Assembly (NCBI GenBank): GCA_023614405.1
Contig: CM042689.1
Location: 279,255,533 to 279,319,532, forward strand
Reading direction: 5' to 3'
Length of the DNA stretch: 64,000 nt
From: Avena insularis
Taxonomy: Eukaryota; Streptophyta; Magnoliopsida; Poales; Poaceae
This document shows, in pieces, positions 12,815 to 24,266 of this stretch. The first letter of the stretch is position 1, and the number at the start of each line of letters is the position of its first letter. The translations under genes and the position numbers were made by a program. Below the pieces are notes generated by a model. That model worked only from the letters and a program-made list of their open reading frames with translations, did not search any database and was not told where the DNA came from.

Positions 12815-12826
12815 TGGTATCAGAGC
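12815..12826 (+). other. A2 primer binding site, initiator tRNA-Met
   Basis: TGGTATCAGAGC lies three bases inside the 5' LTR end. It is complementary to the 3' end of plant initiator tRNA-Met, the usual minus-strand primer of this lineage. Confidence 0.92.
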
Positions 12827-12949
12827 CATCCTGACCATAGGAGACCCTAGTTAGACTGGACGTTTGAATCAAAAACTTAGTTTCAAAACCAAAAGAAACA
12901 AATACTTACAAAAACTTATTCCCATTCTTATCACTTACTTATTTCATGA

Positions 12950-13260
12950 AAATTCATGTTCCTCAAAAACTCTAGCAATTTCAACCGTGCCCCACCTAAG
13001 TTCAACAACAACAATGCTACCGCCAACCCCAACACTGCCTCGAGGACTGGAAGCAATGTTCTGCCTATTGCAGCAAAGGACAAGTCGCAAGTGACTTGTT
13101 ATGACTTGGAAATAAAGGCCATTATTCCAACGAGTGCCCCAACAAGAAGAATGCTGCAGCCCCCAATACCAATGCCCCAGCTCAGCAGCAGCGTCGTGTT
13201 CAGCCAGGAAGGAGATTTGCCCCAGGGAATTCACTCAACTGCAACGGCCGTCTTTTTCTC
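12950..13260 (+). pseudogene. A2 gag remnant with broken zinc knuckle
   Basis: Only the C-terminal end of gag survives: an Asn/Pro-rich linker (KFNNNNATANPNT), then a damaged CCHC knuckle. The first half is read as SQVTCYDLE in one frame and the second half (NKGHYSNECPNKK) in another, so a base has been lost inside the knuckle at about 13105-13115 and one Cys codon is gone. The capsid domain expected upstream is absent, since the PBS is under 150 bp away. I infer an old internal deletion in this element or its lineage. Confidence 0.75.
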
Positions 13261-14580
13261 ATGCATGCTGAAGAAGCTCAGGAAGCGCCAGACGTCGTCC
13301 TGGGTGTGTTTTCTATTAATTCAGTACTTGCTCGAGTGTTGTTTGATTCTGGTGCATCGCACTCATTTGTCACCGAAGAATTTGCATGCACTAGTAAAAT
13401 TCAACCAACCAAACTGAAGCATGTAATGATCGTTCAAATTCCCGGATCAACCACCAAAGCTAGGAAAATTTGCAAACCCGTCCCTATCTGAATCCATGGC
13501 ATAGATTTTTATGTTAATCTGATAGTACTCGGAACTAAAGGTTTGGAAGTAGTACTAGGAATGGATTGGATGTCCAAACATAAAGGATTGATTGACTGTG
13601 CCAAGAAAGCCATCACCATGACCAGTACAGCCGGAATATCAGTCGAGCATATATCTGAAACCTTACCTCATCAATTCAAGTGCAACAAGAGTATAGCCCA
13701 ACCTACCATTGACCAAGTCCGGATAGTCTGTGAATACACCGATGTATTTCCAGATGTTTTGCCTGGTATGCCCCCAGATCGGGATATCGAGTTTATCATC
13801 GAACTAATTCCCGGAACAGGACCCATAGCACAAAGACCATATAGTATGAACCCATCGGAACTAGCAGAACTGAAGAAGTAACTGGATTCCATGTTGGAAA
13901 TTGGATTGATTCAACCAAGTGCGTCACCATGGAGATCACCTATCTTGTTTGTGGACAAGAAGGATGGAGGTAACCGTTTGTGTACGGATTATCGGAAGTT
14001 GAATGATGTCACCATCAAGAACAAATATCCTTTGCCCAAGATAGAAGATTTGTTTGATTAGTTGACCGGTGCCAAAGTGTTTTCTAAGATTGATCTTAGA
14101 ACTGGTTATCATCAACTCAAGATTCGTGTAGAGGATATTCCCAAGACTGCCTTTACCACCCGATATGGATTGTACGAGTATACAATCATGTCTTTTGGAT
14201 TAACCAATGCCCCCGCTTATTTCATGAATCTCATGAATAAGATTTTTATGGACTTCCTGGATAAGTTTGTCGTTGTTTTCATCGATGACATCCTGATTTA
14301 TTCCAAATCAGAAGAAGAACATGAGCTACACCTTAGGACCATTCTTGGAACCCTTAGAGAGCATCAGTTGTATGCCAAGTTTAGCAAATGTGAATTCTGG
14401 TTACAGGAAGTAGGATTCCTCGGTCACATTGTCTCAGCTGGAGGAATTGCCGTTGACCCTGCCAAAGTAAAAGATGTAGAAGATTGGCAAGCCCCAACCA
14501 CTCAAACCCAAGTTCGTGCATTTCTCGGATTGGCGGGATATTACCGCAAATTCGTAGAAGGATTCTCGAGTATCGCCAGA
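13261..14580 (+). pseudogene. A2 protease and reverse transcriptase, broken
   Basis: The protease motif FDSGASHSFVTEE is near 13345 and GMDWM near 13558. RT has [50 protein letters not shown] and the catalytic [14 protein letters not shown] near 14280, then [10 protein letters not shown]. The frame is constant (frame 1), but stops interrupt it at 13489-13491 (TGA), 13879-13881 (TAA) and 14059-14061 (TAG). The substitutions around the catalytic motif are conservative. The reading is secure; the product is not functional. Confidence 0.93.
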
Positions 14581-16622
14581 CCCATGACCCAATTGCTGAA
14601 GAAGGACAAGAAGTTTGAATGGACCGACAAATGTGAAGCGAGTTTTCAAGAACTCAAGAGGAGATTGATTTCAGCCGCAATCTTGATCATGCCTGATATC
14701 ACTAAGCCCTTCGACGTGTATTGTGATGCATCCAAGATCGGTCTCGGATGTGTGCTAATGCAAGAAGGCAAAGTTATATCTTATCTATCTCAACAACTGA
14801 AGCAACATGAGCAAAATTACCCAACCCATGACCTCAAACTCGCAGCCGTAGTTCTAGCCCTGAAGACATGGAGGCACTACCTGATGGGAAACCGTTGTGA
14901 GATTTATTCGGATCACAAGAGCCTGAAATATATATTCACTCAGAAGGAGCTGAATATGAGGCAGAGAAGATGGATTGAGCTAATCAAGGATTACGACCTG
15001 GACATTCACTATTACCCTGGTAAAGCCAATGTGGTAGCAGATGCCCTTAGCCGATTGCCGTGCCGCTTGAACTCCATGATCTTAAAGGAGCAACCAAGTC
15101 TGCACAAAGAGATGGAAAATTTTCGAATGGAATTATTGAGTGAAGGATTTTTGGCTAGCATAGAACACCAGCCCACTTTGATTAGTCAGATCAAAGAGGC
15201 ACAAAAAGGAAATGCTAGTATCGATGGAATCAAGCGTCGTATCGGTATAGGAAAAGTACCGGATTCACCAAAGACGAAGAAGGAGTTCTGTGGTACAAAG
15301 GACGCCTTTGTGTACCAGCAGATTCTAAGTTGAAAGAAGTTATTTTGAAGGAAGCTCATGATACTCTTTATTCTATCCATCCCGGAGGAACTAAGATGTA
15401 TCAAGATTTGAAAGAGCAATTTTGGTGGCATAAAATGAAGAGATAAATCGGAAGCTATATCGCCAAGTGTGATATATGTCAGCGAGTCAAGGCAGGACAT
15501 CAAAGACCCGCTGGATTGTTGCAACCCTTGCAGATTCCGGAATGGAAATGGGATTCCGTTGGAATGGACTTTATCACCGGATTGCCTACTTCTAGTAGGA
15601 GAAATGACTCTATCTGGGTCATAGTAGACAGATTGTCCAAATTCTCCCATTTCTTACCCGTCAAGACCACATATAAGAGTTGGAAGCTAGCGGAGTTATA
15701 CATCGCTAGAATAGTTAGTTTGCATGGAGTTCCCAAGAACATCGTATCGGATCGAGGAACTCAGTTTACCTCGAGATTCTGGAAGAAAGTTCAAGAAGGT
15801 TTAGGAACCCGACTATATTTCAGCACCGCGTATCACCCTCAGACAGATGGACAAACAGAGCGAGTAAATCAAATACTCGAAGATATGCTGAGAGCCTGTG
15901 TGTTAGAATATGGATCCAAGTGGGAAGACTGTCTACTGTTTGCAGAATTTTCATACAACAACAGTTATCAGGCTAGTTTGCAAATGGCCCCATTTGAATT
16001 CATGTACGGAAGGAAGTGTCGCACCACTTTGAACTGGTCAGAAGTAGGAGAAAGTCAAATTTTTGGACCTGACATCCTACGAGAAGCGGAAGAGAAGGTT
16101 CAAAAGATTCGTGAGCACCTCAAGACAGCCCAATCCAGACAGAAGAGTTACGCCAACAAGAGACATCGAGACCTCGCCTTCAACATAGGAGATTTTGTGT
16201 ATCTGAAGGTGTCGCTGTTGAAGGGAATGCAGCGTTTCCAACTCAAAGGAAAGTTAGCCCCCAGATATATCGGACCGTTCAAAATTATGAACCATCGAGG
16301 AGAAGTGTCGTATCAATTGGAACTACCCGAAGAGATGTCAGTCGTGCACAATGTGTTCCATATCTCATTACTTCGCAAGTGTCTCGAAGTCCCAGAGAAG
16401 ACCGAAGTGTTCAAGAATATCGATCACCGGACCATAGAGATCAACGATGACCTGACCTATCCTGAAGTACCCATCCGTATTTTGGAAGAAGCTTTCAGAA
16501 CTACCCGAACCCGAAGCATCAAGTTTCTCAAGATTCAGTGGAGCAACCACACGGAAGAGGAAGCTACCTGGGAGCGCGAAGATCACATCAGGATGGAGTT
16601 TCCCGATCTTTTCAAATCCTAG
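14581..16622 (+). pseudogene. A2 RNase H, integrase and chromodomain, broken
   Basis: RNase H is recognisable by [15 protein letters not shown] and [23 protein letters not shown]. The integrase zinc region follows. A frameshift at about 15258-15265 moves the frame from 1 to 3, and a TAA at 15445-15447 interrupts the HHCC module. From there to 16622 the frame is clean: GMDFITGLPTSS, SDRGTQFTSRFW, YHPQTDGQTERVNQ, a GPY/F-type RYIGPFKI segment, VFHISLLRK, and a chromodomain-like end TEEEATWEREDHIRMEFPDLF. Catalytic D, D and E residues are all visible. Confidence 0.93.
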
Positions 16623-16644
16623 GTAATCTTTTTCGTCCTTTTTC

Positions 16645-16682
16645 AAATCTTGGGACGAGATTTTGTTTAAGGGGGGAAGGTT
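16645..16682 (+). other. A2 pre-PPT palindrome and polypurine tract
   Basis: AAATCTTG/GGA/CGAGATTT (16645-16663) is the A1 palindrome with one arm change (C to T). It is followed by TTTAAGGGGGGAAGG, abutting the LTR. Confidence 0.85.
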
Positions 16683-17941
16683 TGTAACATCCCAAAAATA
16701 TTAAACTAGAATCATCAAACTCTAATCATCAAATTTAGGGTTAACAAAAACTTTTCTAAATAAAAACATGAAAGCATTCATATGTGTATGCATCCTAATT
16801 TGGATTCTTTTGAATTGCCTTGTTTATGTGTTTCTTTGCTTGCAAAAGGATTCTTAGGTGAAATAAACATCATCTAAAAAATCCCCACACTTTTCCCAAA
16901 GACAAATAAACCAAAACAAACAAAATAAAGGAATGGTCATTTTGGCCAATTTAACTCCCATGCCTACTTTGGCTGTCTCAAACTTTCAGAACTTAACAGA
17001 AACTTGTTTGGATCTTTACACCCCTTGATAGTACTCATAACAAAGTATCAAGGCCCACTTTGTGATCATCCAGAAACTTTCAAATGCATAGTTTAAATGA
17101 TAATTCAAAAATAAATCTTTATCATATGGGAAGATCCCACTTTTTCAAAAACCACTCAAACAAGCTCAACTTTCAAAACCCAAGCATCTATAAACTCACC
17201 AGCACCAATCTAGCACACCCACCAAAAATCTTTTCAAAATTCAAAACTTGAATTCATGCGGCCATTTCATCAAACACCTTGCAGATTCAAATCTAACAAA
17301 ATCAAAACACTATAGTGTGCAGTGTTTTGAGCCTAACTGGTTCCCTCTCTAGCTCACAATAGCCTCAGTAGATAATGTAATGAACTTAACTAATCACTAG
17401 CACCACTGTGAGCTCGCCAATGCCATCAATGGTGAACAGCCGAAGCACACCATGCCACCCCAGTGTAGACAGCAAGCTAGGAAAGAAACTAGCCATGCCA
17501 ACCTTGTCTGGGAGATCACCCATGCCTCACCGCCCCCTCTCGACCAGCCCTGCCTCGAAGACATCGACCAGAGCACCCAGGAACGCCGCGCCCGTGCCTC
17601 TGTCAACCATGCCGAGCGTGCGCCAGAGCGCCACCCTCGACACACGCCCACAGACCGCGCGCCGCCCTCGCCGCGTGCATACACGATCGCCACCCACCCA
17701 GGAGACCGCCAGACATCCCCGTTCGTCGCCCCATGCCTCACAGCCACCGCTCGCCGTCGAAGACGCCGCCTCTGAGCGCAGAGTGTCGCGTGTTCCAGAC
17801 CGTTTGCCACGGCCCATACATGCGCATTAAAGCTATAGAGCATCGCCAGGAGACCACCAAGCGATAGCCACCGCCGGCCATGCCTCTAGCAGCCCGTAGC
17901 CATGTCGCCACCGTCGCCCATCCCGTGGTCTATGCCACGAC

Positions 17942-17949
17942 TATAAATA
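17942..17949 (+). promoter_or_regulatory. TATA box in A2 3' LTR
   Basis: TATAAATAGAGGCCACC matches the 5' LTR. If active here it would drive read-out into the flanking Athila sequence. Confidence 0.65.
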
Positions 17950-18183
17950 GAGGCCACCCCAGAATTGAGCACACCATCTCACTCCCCTCTCCTCACTGAT
18001 CGTTCCACCCCGTTCCCGGAGCAAGGCGAGCAGCACTTCGCCGGAATTTCACCGGAGCCCGCCGCCTCTGGAGAAGAAGGGAGCCAGCGATTGGAGCCAC
18101 CCCAGGAGAAGCTGCCGGTACCAGGAGGTTCGCCGTCGTCGACTTCGTCGTTCGCCCACCTCACCGACCCTCGCCTGAGCCCC

Positions 18184-20442
18184 GGTGAGCCCCCGACGAC
18201 CCCCACCTGCCGTGTTAGGTTTCTGTCTCACCGGCATTGCCCAACGTCGACGATGACCCTCAGCCGTTGGATTAGAACTAGATCAAACGCACCACATCGC
18301 CCCATACCGCTTCGCACCCCCTCGTCTCACTGACGCGTGGGGACATCAACTTAACCAGCCTGCGTAAGCGCTGTGCTTAGCAGGCTGGCCCAGTATCGTT
18401 TCCCGCGCAGCCTAGTCATTTGAATTTAACCTTTTCCATTTTATTTCAAACACACTTCTGCACCTAGATTCAAAAATCAACCCAGATCGATTCAGTGAAC
18501 CAAATTGAATGAAACCAATTTTGTTAGAAAGGTCTGGAAATGCTGAATCCAAGCCCATTGGATTCGAGTCATTTGGATCTTTAGATCACCCTTGGTAAAA
18601 ATAACAAGGCAGAACCTTTTCTGCATTCAAACATTTTTCAAATTTAAACCATAATAGCTTTTGAGTTGATTCCAACTCTCAAAAATCACAATTGATCATA
18701 ACTTTCAGAATATATAAAAATATATTGGTTTACTTACAGAAATAATGTTCAAGTAATAAAAGGATGCCACATAGGCATTTCTAGTCACTTTATTTAATTA
18801 AAATAAAAGGGTAAAACCTTATTAAATTGTGACACCACTTTAAATCATATTCCCATGGACTAAAATATGTGGTGATGACATGTGTCAACATGATCCCATG
18901 TTTGGTTTGGAGAATATTAAATATTAAGTAGTTTTTCAATGAGTAGAAATTACTTTTCTAAAAATAAAAGGAATTAAACCAAGGTTTAATCTTTTAATGT
19001 AGTGATGATGCTAGATCATCTATAGGACCCTTTTGTGTGATGATTGAAAGTAGTAAGAATTGTTTGGTAATTGTGTACCTCGTATTTATTTATAGACGCT
19101 AGTACTGACCAAGGATACGAGGAAGAAGGAGGATACTACGAAGAAGAAGCCGAGGAGAACTTCAACCACTGCTCTGCACAAGGCAAGCTTATACTGATAC
19201 TGTGCAAGCCTTACTAATCAAGTTGACCTATGCAAGCCAGTACTTGCTTGTCACCATGCCAACTATATGCCTTAAGCATAGATGATCCTACCCACTTGAT
19301 AAACCAATACTAGTTTTTACTTACAAGCTTTATACTTTATTTTTTTATCAAAGCTATTACTTAGAGTTTACTTAAGTGAATTGTAGATACTAGAAAGATA
19401 TTTGATGGTTGCATAAAGAGCATAAAATTTGGCCTAAGCTAGATAATCTTGATATCATCCCAAGGCATAAGATTGAACTTAGTTGAAACTCTACTAGTTT
19501 ACCACCCCTCATTAGTACTTACCCCCACTTGTAGATGCTAGTGCTAAGCATAAAACTTGATCAACTTTAGATGGGAATACTTGGTGGAAATATGGTTATG
19601 AAAACCTTGGAATGATGGATCATTCTATTGAAATGTTTTGGACATGTGTTTCTGAACACCAGATGATTTTGGTGATGAAAATGTTAAGGCATGAGCCTTA
19701 GCCCTTTATAAAACTGATGGTTGTTTGGATGCGATACCATTCCAAGTTTATCGTACAACCACAATACCCGAAGATTGGGTACGGCTTGACTGGAAACTTA
19801 TATACCCTAGTATTAGTTCCCTCACGGCCAAGGTCTGAGCTGAGGCTACCTTGTGAAGATTGTCCACCTGTGCAGTACCCAAGATGATAGTTGGTCATGG
19901 TTGGGAGGCCAAACTCACAGGAGAGGTGCTTATACTAGGTCGTGTAATTGAAAGGTTAGGATTGATTATTCGCATACTGAGTATGGTGAATTCAGGATTT
20001 GTTCCTGATGGATGTATCGAATGTTTTGGTGAAAGTGTACAATCTCTGCAGAGTATCAAACTATTCGAATAGCCGTGTCCGTGGTTATGGACAGTTGGAG
20101 TGGCCATACTTTCCCCCGTCAGATGTTTTCAAAATGACTTGTGAAATAAATAGAGACTTTGACTTGACCACAACAGAGTTGTGATATAAAATACAAGTTC
20201 CCACTTAGGAGTGATAACATTGTGACTAGCTTCTCTTGCTTCTGAACTTAGTAGAGGTAAATCTGGCTTCTTGCAAAACAACCCTAGAGCTTAGTGTCCT
20301 ATTACAAAAACCCCCTTCACTTGTTAGTATTAGTTTGCGAGTACTTAAAGAGTACTCATGGCTTTGTCCCTGGCTATTCTCGTGGCCAAACTATGAAGAA
20401 GAGTACCTAGAGGATGGACCCCAGGAAGGTTACGACAACTAG
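18184..20442 (+). other. Putative spliced leader/ORF in A2 3' LTR, acceptor lost
   Basis: The blocks match those in the 5' LTR: block 1 ends 18184 before GTGAGC, block 2 is 19096-19182 with the GC donor, block 3 is 20390-20442. The third acceptor is mutated: GTGGCCAG has become GTGGCCAA at 20388-20389. The same change is in the unit 2 copy near 47287. The 87 nt length and frame of block 2 are unchanged. Confidence 0.4.
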
Positions 20443-20701
20443 GATCATCTCCCATCGTCATCATTGCCTGTGACCCCGAAGATGGAGCTTCGCCTACGCT
20501 ACCGTTATTATTACGTATTCGGCTGCTTGTGTTGTATTAAGACTGGATCATGAGATCCTTATTTATGTAAAACCTTATGTATGGTTTGTAATGGATGATG
20601 TACTGGGTATCCAATTCTGTTATGTCTCGCAAAAATGGTATTCCTGGGATTGCGATGTATGGCATAACAGGCATCTCGGATTAAAAATCCGGGTGTTGAC
20701 A

Positions 20702-20706
20702 TGTCC
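20702..20706 (+). repeat. A2 target-site duplication, right
   Basis: TGTCC follows the A2 3' LTR and matches 8771-8775. Removing A2 and one TSD copy joins the two parts of the Athila-like LTR. Confidence 0.93.
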
Positions 20707-20757
20707 CACGTCAACATTGGGTGCACGCATCAAGATTTTTGGCACCGTTGCCGGGAG
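20702..20757 (+). other. Athila-like 5' LTR end and tRNA-Asp-type primer site
   Basis: The LTR ends GGGTGCACGCATCA at 20732. The primer site begins at 20740 as TGGCACCGTTGCCGGGAGG. Athila-group elements typically have TGGCGCCGTTGCCGGGGA here, matching tRNA-Asp. This copy has a G-to-A change and one G fewer. Confidence 0.82.
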
Positions 20758-20953
20758 GCTAAGGACGCCTTTACTAGGGGAGTCCTCCACTTCCTTTGTC
20801 TTTACTTTTCCTTTTAGTTTGCTTTGTTTCTTTTGTTTGGTTTTGTTTTCCTCTTTCCAAAAAAAACCCAAAAAATTACTCTAGTTTGGTTTGCTTGCCT
20901 TATTCAAAAACACAAAAAAATTAGTTCCTACTCTAGTTGCCACCTTGCTCTAG

Positions 20954-21571
20954 CTCACCTTGTTGCTCCCCAAGTTCGCCCTAAAAGATCTTGCAATAGG
21001 TAGTGGCTCCATAATTGGGAAAGATAACATTGAAGAATTCTTTAATTATGTTAGCAAGCATGAGGATACCGAGGATAAATCTATAGCAGAGCTTGCTCCT
21101 AATTATGAGATTTCTGCAGCTTATTTTGTTCTTATGTTGGAGGCTAGGTTTGTTAGCCTGAACCCCTTCATGCAATTCTTGTTCCTAAAACTAAAAGAAG
21201 ATAAGAATGCTAAAAAGAGGGAATTTATCCTTGAAACTTTATCAAAAGAATTCCATGATGTTGCTAGGGAAGCCAAAAAGGTCTTTGAGTGTTTCAATAT
21301 GCTAGGCTCAAGTTTAGATGTGGTGGTTATTTCTGATAAAACTAATCCTAGAGAAGAATTTAAGATACCCATACCCTTTAAGCTTGTTGGAATGCATGCA
21401 GCCTTTGAAAATAATTTTGATTGGATTGTTCCTGAAAGTATTTTTGATGAAGGTAGTAGACCAAAGAGAGATGAGAAGGGATCCTCCAAAACCCATTTGG
21501 ATGAGATACCTTTCATAGTTGAGGAATTTGCAAGTATGGATGTTAATGCTTCTTCATTTGAAAATACTTGA
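20954..21571 (+). CDS. Anonymous frame of Athila-like element
   Basis: An open frame of about 205 codons runs to TGA at 21569-21571. I do not recognise it as gag, protease, RT or integrase. It is rich in Lys, Glu and Phe, with a helical-looking middle (FLFLKLKEDKNAKKREFI), an Ile/Pro stretch (FKIPIPFKLV) and an acidic C-terminal part. There is no ATG near its 5' end: a TAG lies at 20951-20953 and the first in-frame Met is around 21136. Either the 5' end has decayed or translation begins differently. Its copy in unit 2 is frameshifted. It is the only open frame of note in this non-autonomous element. Confidence 0.45.
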   Translation, partial: LTLLLPKFALKDLAIGSGSIIGKDNIEEFFNYVSKHEDTEDKSIAELAPNYEISAAYFVLMLEARFVSLNPFMQFLFLKLKEDKNAKKREFILETLSKEFHDVAREAKKVFECFNMLGSSLDVVVISDKTNPREEFKIPIPFKLVGMHAAFENNFDWIVPESIFDEGSRPKRDEKGSSKTHLDEIPFIVEEFASMDVNASSFENT

Positions 21572-24266
21572 TTCTTCTTGCTTCTTGTGCCTAACTTAAA
21601 GGCGTTAAAGAAAAGTAATTGTTGGGAGATAACCCAAGAGTTTCCTTGAGTCTTGGAAGATATTACTTCAGTAATGACCTCTCCTTATATTTTTTTTTTG
21701 CCTTTTGTGCCAAGAATAACCTCTAATGAGCGGGAAGTAAGATTTGGGGAGTTGCTGTCCCAAAACAGATTTCTGTCCTCCACCAAATTTTTTTGTGAGG
21801 AGTCTCTGTAACTCGGATTGAGCTCAAAATTTATGAATAAATCCCCCAGTAAGTTAGTTAACTTTCGTTAGTTAAACACTTTTTGATTTGAGCAACAGAA
21901 TATGTTTGAAAAATCGGTTTCTACCTGCTGGTTAGTTTTGATAGATTTCTGCCATTATTTGCATTTGCTTCTTATTGATTCCTTTTTGAGTTCTCTTTCG
22001 GTGAATTGAGCTTTTTTAAGGAGTTACTACAGTAGCTTGTGTTTTTAGTGAAAATCCTTGATGTTCCAAAGCTTTGCCAGATGTCTAATATCTTTTGAAT
22101 ACACTAATGTTGCTAATGAAGATTGTGTGAAGTTTTGTATGAAGGAAAAATTTCAGGTGAAGAGAGAGAATGATGCAGTGAGATGAAGAATGGACAAAAG
22201 CTCAAGCTTGGGGATTAGACCATGGTGTCATCCCAAGAAATATCCAAGAGGTACAAGCGTCAAAGCTTGGTATGCCCAAGGCATCCCCTTCTTCATCAAT
22301 AAAAAGCTCAGGTCTGTCTAGACACTTCGTTTTTATTGTTTCATGCATAGTTGTGTTGTTCTTGGAGTGTCTTAGTTTTTGTTTGCTTTGATTAGGTTGT
22401 TTAGTTTGCTTGAATAAAGAAGTTTGGACCCCAGTTCTCGCTATGTTGTTTTGCAAATAAGTTGCTTGGTGTTGGAAAGGAGTAGTAAGTTCTTGCTTGA
22501 AGTGCAAGAGGAGCTTGCATTGACTTTGACTTAGACTTTAGCATGACATGCTAGGTGTTGTTTTGACCTTATGCTTAGTGATTATTTCTGTAGCATGTCT
22601 TGTTCCAAACAATTGGGATTGCTTAGTGTGCCTTGAAGAAATTATGCGTTGTTTTAGCATGCAAAAGCATAGTATTGTGGTATTCTCCTTTGATGCTTTG
22701 CTTGGGTTGACTTGGCACATGCTCACACCATGTTATGACTATGACAAGTCACCATAGCCTCTATGATCATTTAGTCCTTGACTTGTAGTACCACTCTTTG
22801 CTTTGATTAGTATGCTTTGTTGCTCTGGATGATTATGGTCATTATTGCTCTCTTAGTTGGTTGCTCCCAGTCTTTTGCTAGCCTCCACTTGTATGAGTAA
22901 GTTCTACTCATACTTCCAACTCCCAAGAAACCAAGTTTTTCCAAAGTGTCCACTATAAACTCCTATGCATGGTTTGTTACACCATTCCAATTATATTCTT
23001 GTTTTCAACTATCTTCCAATTAAAAACTATTTTGTTATGTGAAAACTTAGTGATTAAATCCCTCATGAACTTGATGGCACACTTTATATTCTTTGCCCCT
23101 AATAAACTTGAACCATTGTGACAACTTTGTTGTATATGCTTGCACTTATAAGTTGGAATTAGCAGAACCGTGCTATCACGGGGAACGTTTTCAACATTGC
23201 ACTTGTACTTTGTAATCAGTTGATATCATGCTCTTTTGTCTATGGATGTCACCGGTGTGAAATAAAGAGGGAACTTGTAAGTCCATGGAGTTTGTATCCT
23301 GTGTTAGAGAAACGCCTGAGCCGCTAGACTAAGCCATGCCTAATCATGGTGGAAACTTGCAGCATCACCATAATGAGCTATCTATGAAGCATCCTCAATA
23401 AAAAGCTATGCATATGGTAAATAAAAAGATTGCTGAGATGCTTATTGTCTGCTTGACTTGTCATTTTGGTTATGGGAAAGCTCCTGTACCATGTGCAAGG
23501 GGTACCCCGTTGGTGGTTCTCAATGATATGAAAATACTTACAATGACAAGAACTTACTTGGGCCCAAAGTTGAGTATGCATGAGGTGTGGCCCTCGTATT
23601 CAAGGGACTTGAGATTGCCAACTTATACTTCGTCAAGAATATACTCCATCTTTGCCACTTTAACCTTAATCACTTCAAGATGCTTATGATAGGGGTAATG
23701 AGGGCTAAAAGCTAACAAGTACCATAATTTTTGGAAGCTCTTTTTGAAACTTGTAATCCCTGCTTCCTTTATAAAAAAGGCCTTTCTTCCACCACTATTG
23801 AGTCTCCACCTTCTACATTTAGGCACCATTAAGAGAGCATAGTTGTTATTCTGTGTGCAGTGTTCCATAGCTTATTAATTGATGCATATTGTGATATTAC
23901 TTGTTCTTGTGCTATTTGTTTCTAGTCACCCTTATCAGCTTTGAAGGTGTCCTATGCATCTATTTGCTAATCTATGAGGGCCAAGCTGATTGCCACTATG
24001 CCATGTTTTCTGTATGTGGAACAAACAAACGTTTTTCAATGCATGTTATTCATGATCTTTGTTTGTAGCCTTTCTTGTTGCATGCATAGTTACTATGTCC
24101 TATTGTTAGAACTCCATCTTTCATGTACATGTTTAGAGTTCTTTGATCCCAGCTTTCAATGCTTTCAAATGGTTGGATCTTTATTGTGAGGGTGCATGTC
24201 ACCTCAAAAATTATTCTTTTATCACTTACCTACTCGAGGACGAGCATGAGTTAAGCTTGGGGATGC
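21572..24266 (+). other. Athila-like internal non-coding region
   Basis: I see no supported gene in these 2.7 kb. It starts with GGCGTTAAAGAAAAG...GTTGGGAGATAACCC, which I recall as common downstream of coding regions in grass Athila-like elements. It contains a PPT-like AAGCTTGGGGAT near 22204 and ends with CTCGAGGACGAGCATGAGTTAAGCTTGGGGATGC split around the true PPT just before 24267. The short open frames are not shared with known families. This fits a large non-autonomous derivative without pol. Confidence 0.7.

Larger units (their letters stand above)
8776..20701 (+). mobile_element. A2: complete chromovirus, gag-less, decayed
   Basis: This is a structurally complete Ty3/gypsy element of 11.9 kb. 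It has 5' LTR 8776-12811, tRNA-Met primer site 12815-12826, internal region about 3.9 kb, PPT, 3' LTR 16683-20701 and flanking TGTCC. The two LTRs make up about two thirds of its length. Internally only about 300 bp separates the PBS from a damaged gag zinc knuckle, so the capsid region is missing. The pol contains at least four stops and one frameshift. Numerous LTR-LTR differences point to an old insertion. Chromodomain and LTR features suggest the Tekay/Del-like lineage. Confidence 0.95.
16683..20701 (+). repeat. A2 3' LTR (4019 bp)
   Basis: The LTR runs from TGTAACATCCC to GGTGTTGACA and is followed by TSD TGTCC. The GC-rich block is about 17400-18420, with the TATA box at 17942. Its last 1.5 kb, from 19193, is repeated at 46091-47601 as the left end of duplication unit 2. 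Confidence 0.95.
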
